In this document: positions 59,301-64,000 of the stretch, piece by piece
Layout: each line of letters opens with the position of its first letter
How positions within the stretch are numbered: the stretch's first letter is position 1
From: Podospora pseudoanserina
Lineage: Eukaryota > Ascomycota > Sordariomycetes > Sordariales > Podosporaceae
Assembly (NCBI RefSeq): GCF_035222485.1
Contig: NC_085923.1
Coordinates: forward strand, 3,720,001-3,784,000
Reading direction: 5' to 3'
DNA: 64,000 bases
Position numbers and translations under genes: made by a program
Notes under the pieces: model-generated
What the model was told of the DNA's origin: nothing
What the model saw: only the letters and a program-made list of their open reading frames with translations
Database searches by the model: none

Positions 59301-59652
59301 AGTTGAGCGGGCAAAAGGCACCGCCGGCTTTCAGAATGGCTAGCAGTGCAATGTACAGGTTTGGGCCTTGCGGGACAAGGACAGGAACGACAAACTGTCT
59401 GCTGGTATCCCGGGACCCAACCTGTGCTTGAATTGCGGATGCAAGAGCGCTGGACGCATGGTGTAGTTGGGGGTATGAGATGGAGATCTGGCGGCCCTCA
59501 TCGTCCAAGAAATCAATAGCCGGCTCTGCAGACGTTTGGTGAACGAGAAGATGCAACAGACTTGGCCCATTCAAGCGTTTTGGTGGGTGATTGAGAACGG
59601 AGAGCCTCTCGTCCACTTGGTGGGATTTTTGTGATACGGAGGGGTCCATCAT
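44392..59652 (-). CDS. sidC: Nonribosomal peptide synthetase of ferrichrome/ferricrocin type (SidC/NPS2-like)
   Basis: Exons 59652-53410, 53356-53286 and 53218-44392 give 5046 residues. Visible order by core motif position: A1 (YTSGSTGTPKG near 190), T1 (577), C1 (662), A2 (1254), T2 (1654), C2 (1737), T3 (2208), C3 (2291), A3 (2879), T4 (3291), C4 (3378), T5 (3926), C5 (4001), T6 (4478), C6 (4561). All six T domains have the phosphopantetheine Ser in LG(L/I)DS. There is no thioesterase; the terminal T-C-T-C is characteristic of ferrichrome-type synthetases, which iterate modules to build a cyclic hexapeptide of three hydroxamate ornithines plus Ser/Gly/Ala. The partner hydroxylase SidA lies upstream on the same strand. 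The product should be an intracellular hydroxamate siderophore for iron storage. Ferricrocin versus ferrichrome cannot be decided from these motifs. Confidence 0.93.
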
Positions 59653-61335
59653 AGGATGGTTTCTATCTCGTTTGTTGGCTGCAGAGTGATGTTAATATCT
59701 TGTACCGTAAAATGTAGCAAGTGAAACAAACTCAACTGAAATGAAGTCTGAAAACCAGAGAAGGTAGGTGAGGATCAAGGAAACATGAATTGGTGACGAT
59801 GGCACACCGGGTACAAGCTCTCTTCGCGGCACCCTCCAAGGTCTCTACTCTCAACGCGCCTTGTGCTGCAGCCACTAAGAGGAAAGATTCACACCAGATT
59901 CCTTCCTAGCTCGGCAATCTGCCAGAGGTAGACAAGACATGGGCGGTACGTACCTATCTAACGGGCAGCCCTGTGTCCCGGCGTCCTGGTGCCAAGTTAA
60001 CAGTGAAAATGGCGTGGCGATGATTGGCTGGAAAGAAAGCCGAGGTGAGCGACTGGCGGAGGTTTGATTTGATATGAACGGGCGGTTATTGGCCAGATCT
60101 GGCTTGCTCCAACACTGCAGGTTTGTGTTTGTCGACGACGAGGTTCCAGGTTTAGGGTTACCAGGAACACCGGCGCTGGCGGGTGGATGGGGAGATGGGG
60201 CGGTGGTGGGTGACCAGAGTGAGCGGACGATGGATGGGGTTGTTGGCCCACAAGATCAAACCAGGAAAAGAGGGTTGCAGCGGGATGGGCAAGGGTTGTC
60301 ATGGAAGGGGTTCTTGCCGCGTGCCGCCGTCCACGGAACGGTACAGTTCTGTTTTGTCAGCCTCCACCACATGGACCTCAGACCATGGCTCGAATCGACG
60401 TATGTAACATGCCCCCGCCGTCCTGAAGAAAATATCTGCCTGCTAGCTCGTTCTCATCTGCATCACAAGTGGACGCGATTTGATGGGTGTGTGGAAGGAG
60501 CGGCATTTTCACCTTACATCTATCCCTCCATCTGTTCTGTGCAAGAAAAAGGCAACAGCTACGTACCTAGTTACTGGAAGGGCAATATCTCCAGCAGCCA
60601 ACAGCGTACTCGAACCCAGGCCAGATTCGAAACGTTACTCGTCCAACTTTGCTGGGTAGGTGTTGCAAGTCAGTAAACAAGTACAGTTGGGTAAGAGCCT
60701 GGCGAACGGCAATGTAAGCAGCCTGGAAAGGGGGTCCTGTTCTGTACTCCTGGGTTCCCTGCCAGAGTTCATAAGTGGTCCAATGTTTGATCTTAAGCTT
60801 AAAAGAACCCCTCTTTTGAACCGCCTCGTTCTTAGTCATAGCGGGCTTTTCAACTTGTCATTGCGTCATGAAGACTGTGGGCGAGAGTCGTGGGCCCCCA
60901 ACTCCACGTCTTCGGGCTCGGTCATGATCGGTGTTGCAAAGGCCGCGCTCGGGAGAGACGCCGAAAGTGGGCTTCTTGTCCGTTTGTCACTGCTGCCCGC
61001 AGTTTGATCCGATCTTCGGTCTTCCATGTTTGGTCACCCGCATCGTGATATGCCTGCTCAAATATGCGTACAGGATGCATGGATTCATCCCACCTCCATC
61101 CCCCGTGTCTGCTCGGAAGATGTCCCACTGCTTCGAACATAGACAGCACAGCGAACTGCTAACCGGAGAAATACGGAAAGCTTTCAAATTGCCCTGAAAC
61201 CCATTTTTGAGCACCTGGAAAATGCTAAAAACTCCAAAACCCATGAAATGAAATTATATACAAGAAAAGAGAACCGAGATAGAACAGCCAGAAAAATCAT
61301 ATCACCCATTCATGCATAGACATTCAGTTCCACAA
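59653..61335. other. Intergenic region between the siderophore genes
   Basis: About 1.7 kb holding the NRPS promoter and sidA 3' flank. I looked for the iron-repressor GATA consensus (ATCWGATAA) and saw no perfect copy. GTACCT elements lie near 59952 and 60564. No gene is supported. Confidence 0.5.
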
Positions 61336-63028
61336 TCACCTGGAAACTCCGAAAATAGACTCAACAATCTCGCCGGACCGTGTCGACAGAACGGAAAGTA
61401 GGGTATCACTCAACTGGAGTGGGGGTTAGCCAAATGATACAAAACACAACGCGGAGCGCGGCAAAGAGAGGGTGTGTAGAGGAGGGGGAGAATGGGGCAC
61501 TTACACCATGGGTGCCTTCACAGCAACCTTGCAACCAAACACCGGAGCCTTGAGCCACAGCACCGCTAGCAAAACGAACACCGTAATCACGGCCAACCTC
61601 AATCACGCGCTTTGATGACTCTTGGGCCTTGTTGGCGCTCTCCACCACCCACCGGTCCTTTCTGGGCACGCCAATCTGCTCCTGCTCCTGCTCCTGCTCA
61701 CCGGCAACGTCGAACTCGGGAAGGAGGCCATAGGCGCCCTTGAGGATGTCCACATGGGCCGTTCTCTTGTAGCCAGTGGCGCAGATCACGAGATCCACAT
61801 CCAGGTCCTCCTCGTTGAGGAGGGGACCATCTGACACACCAGTGGTGGAGAGTCTGGCCACCTTGATGCGCAGTCCATCGCCCATGTCCTCCACCTTGAT
61901 TAGCTCTCTGCCAGCCAGAATCCTGTGGGGCCACTTTTTCTCATCTGCGCCCAACGTCCGCTTCTGGTGGTACATGGTCTCAAAGAGGTGCTCAATCAGC
62001 TCGAGGCGGACGACGCTGTAGTTGGTAGCGCGGGCTTCATGGAGAAATTTGGCCTTGTAGGCGGCGGACTTGGGGAAGATCTGGTCAATGTATTCGGGGT
62101 TGAAGATGGAGTTGATGCTGCAGTCACACGGTTAGCGAGGGGGCTTACATGACGTCCCTGGGTCGGGATTGGGTGCTCACAAGGGGGAATCGTCACTTGG
62201 CCGGAGGAACTCGGATCTCATGACCATGTAGGTCTTGCTGTTGGGGTAGAGACTCTGGACGTTGCTGAAGATCTCGGCGGCGCTCTGGCCGGCACCAACC
62301 ACAGCAACGCGAACGGCGGCCGACCTGTCGCCAAGAATTTGAGGCGCCTGTTGGGCATACTGAGACGAGTGAATAACACGGGGGTGGTGAGTGGGGAAGA
62401 TGTCGGGGAGGGAGGCCTGGCCACCAGCAGCCACAATAACGTTGCGTGTGCGGTAGGTGCTGGTCACACCGGTCTTGATGTTGCGTGATGTCACCTCAAA
62501 GATCTTGGCGGGGCCGTCTTCCTGGATAGGAGCGACCGAGACCACCTCGTTCTGATAGCAGACAACGTCCTCAAAGTGGTTGGCGCACCACCGGAGATAG
62601 TCCTCAAACTCGGCGCGGGCGGGGGTGAAGGTGTCTAGGTTGATGAAGTCAACCAGTCTCTCGTTCTTGTGGAGGTAGTTGAGGAAGGTGAAATGAGAGC
62701 GGGGGTCTCTGAGAGAGGCGAGGTCCTTGACGAAGGAAATCTGCATCTTCGCGCCGGGCAGGAGCATGCCGGCGTGCCAAGCGAACTGGGGCTGCTTCTC
62801 CAGAAAGAGGACTTTGGGGCACTGCTTGAGCTTGCCGGCCTCCATGGCGTCGTGCATAGCAATGGCAATGGCGACGCTGGCGGGGCCGAAGCCAATGCAC
62901 ACCAGGTCGTGCACGGCATCAACCTCTGTGGGAGTAACATATTGGCTCTTGGGGAACTGGCTGGCGCCGTTGACAAGCTGGGGGACGGCCTCGGTCTCAT
63001 CCATTGTGCTGATGCTGTGTGGGGACAT
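61336..63028 (-). CDS. sidA: L-ornithine N5-monooxygenase, first enzyme of hydroxamate siderophore synthesis
   Basis: Exons 63028-62181, 62117-61505 and 61413-61336 give 512 residues, close to known SidA proteins. FAD-binding GFGPAS is near 46-51, [16 protein letters not shown] is the conserved substrate-side stretch, and the NADPH motif is [10 protein letters not shown] near 245. The C-terminal ATGYKR is near 397. The last splice joins GTHG to [16 protein letters not shown], the normal family ending, which fixes the short third exon. The enzyme hydroxylates the side-chain nitrogen of L-ornithine using NADPH and O2, giving the precursor of the hydroxamates used by the neighbouring NRPS. An EQEQEQEQ insertion sits in a variable loop of the C-terminal part. 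Such genes are usually induced by iron starvation. Confidence 0.95.
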
Positions 63029-64000
63029 GATAACCTAATGCTACTGTCGGGTTTCGGTGCCGCTATAAGCTGGTCTCCAGGAGATGGGCAGTCTCGGGGC
63101 GCACAAGGGCAAGCAAATAGTACCGGGGAAGGAGTAAGGATGTGGGTCTGGCCGGTAAGCTGTGGCGCAACAAGGTGTGTGTGTGTCGTGTCGTCGTGTC
63201 GTGCCGATGCAGTGGCCTCCTTGGTGGATGCCGGTGCTGGTGTGTTGGGCCTGGAGATCGTCCGCAACAAGATTGACGTAAGTGCCGCCGGGACGGGATG
63301 AACACCAGAAAAGGGGGGAGGGAAGTGCTCCAAGAGAAAAGATGGTTTTGGTACTGGGAGGAATAAGGAGAAAACGAGGAGAAAGTCGCGGCTGGCATGA
63401 GGGGGCCACGGCTCCCGTTTTGATACGCAGTCGTCCTGACGGTGGAGCACTGCTCATGGGGAAGGGACGAAGAAACAGGAACCTAACGTAACCGCCTAGA
63501 CCTTGCAATGAGACCACGCGATGCCCCATTTTGCCTCATGGTCGATGCGTTGAGGGGTGCAAAACAGAGTGTTGGCAGCAATTGCAGCTAGCTTGGGTCG
63601 ATGTGATGCAGGGAACGTCCTGCGCCATTGCGGAGACCCTTCTTCTTCGAGCAAGCGGTGACATGATCTAATACTTCGCTGGTGGGGGTTCGGGGGAGGG
63701 GATGAGATATTTTTGATCGATTTCGAGTTGCGATTGACGGAAACGACCCCTCGCCGGTTTTCTGGGGATCGGCTTTTAGGCGATGGGGTTAACTTGATGC
63801 TCAACTTGTGTTTCTTTCCACCTGGTGCTCACTGGCTCCCCGTGAACCGTGGAACCGTGGAACCGTGTTGCAACCGATGATCTCGTCGTGGGGTGGTGGT
63901 GTGTTGGTGTTCACGGCGGTGGTGGGTGTCCCTTTGTGAAAGGCCTGCTGCCGGTGTGGGTGTCTGGGGATGGGGACGGGCTCGTGTACTGACGCAATCT
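63029..64000. other. Region upstream of sidA to the window edge
   Basis: No supported gene in the last 970 bp. TGATAA at 63028-63033 abuts the sidA start, a weak GATA-factor match. A short AACCGTGG tandem (three near-copies) occurs at 63845-63867, and simple GTGT/TCGTG runs occur near 63180. Confidence 0.5.

Noticed and set aside
44392-59652. Two separate NRPS genes split near 53.3 kb
   Set aside because: The first part stops inside a C domain and the second starts inside it. Two canonical introns (53357-53409 and 53219-53285) join them in frame through a 71-nt exon.
62635-63450. 271-codon leftward open frame overlapping sidA
   Set aside because: It is in another frame of the sidA first exon and promoter; the sidA frame carries all the conserved motifs.

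Overview
The window is nuclear DNA of a filamentous ascomycete, most likely a Sordariomycete. Genes carry short introns (about 45-80 nt) with GTANGT-type donors and CTAAC/CTGAC branch sites. Families typical of these fungi are present: modin, a HET protein, a Pth11-like rhodopsin, a ferrichrome-type NRPS and UstYa oxidases. Gene models were spliced by hand; every intact multi-exon model closes in frame. There is no database support behind any name.

Layout. 1-10.6 kb: a block of aromatic or secondary-metabolism enzymes, namely a P450 running off the left edge, a complete P450, a salicylate-hydroxylase-like flavoprotein, an aldehyde dehydrogenase and a 2,3-dihydroxybenzoate-decarboxylase-like amidohydrolase. 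Together they could funnel aromatic aldehydes and acids to catechol. 11.2-14.7 kb: a low-complexity secreted protein and a GH10 xylanase. 16.6-20.5 kb: a class I sesquiterpene-type synthase, then a decayed membrane-protein gene.

20.9-30.9 kb is the most interesting part. A second flavoprotein monooxygenase sits next to a small secreted precursor whose C-terminal half is four identical copies of a 12-residue peptide, DGTTEFDPDLAF, separated by kexin-type basic sites. Two UstYa-like (DUF3328) oxidase genes follow on the other strand. This is the signature of a fungal RiPP (dikaritin/cycloheptapeptide-like, kexin-processed) cluster, and I do not recognise the core peptide. A Pth11-like receptor and a pepsin-like protease with an altered second active-site motif lie beside it.

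30.9-38.6 kb: housekeeping-like genes (a DUF1264/oil-body-associated protein, a modin-like 687-residue protein, and a 714-residue Ser/Arg-rich protein). 38.6-42.0 kb: an AT-rich island of decayed repeats with two pairs of inverted copies and RIP-like changes. 42.0-44.0 kb: a HET-domain gene interrupted by one in-frame TGA. 44.4-63.0 kb: an intracellular siderophore locus, with a 5046-residue ferrichrome-type NRPS (three A, six T and six C domains) and the L-ornithine N5-monooxygenase (SidA) on the same strand. The right 1 kb shows no gene.
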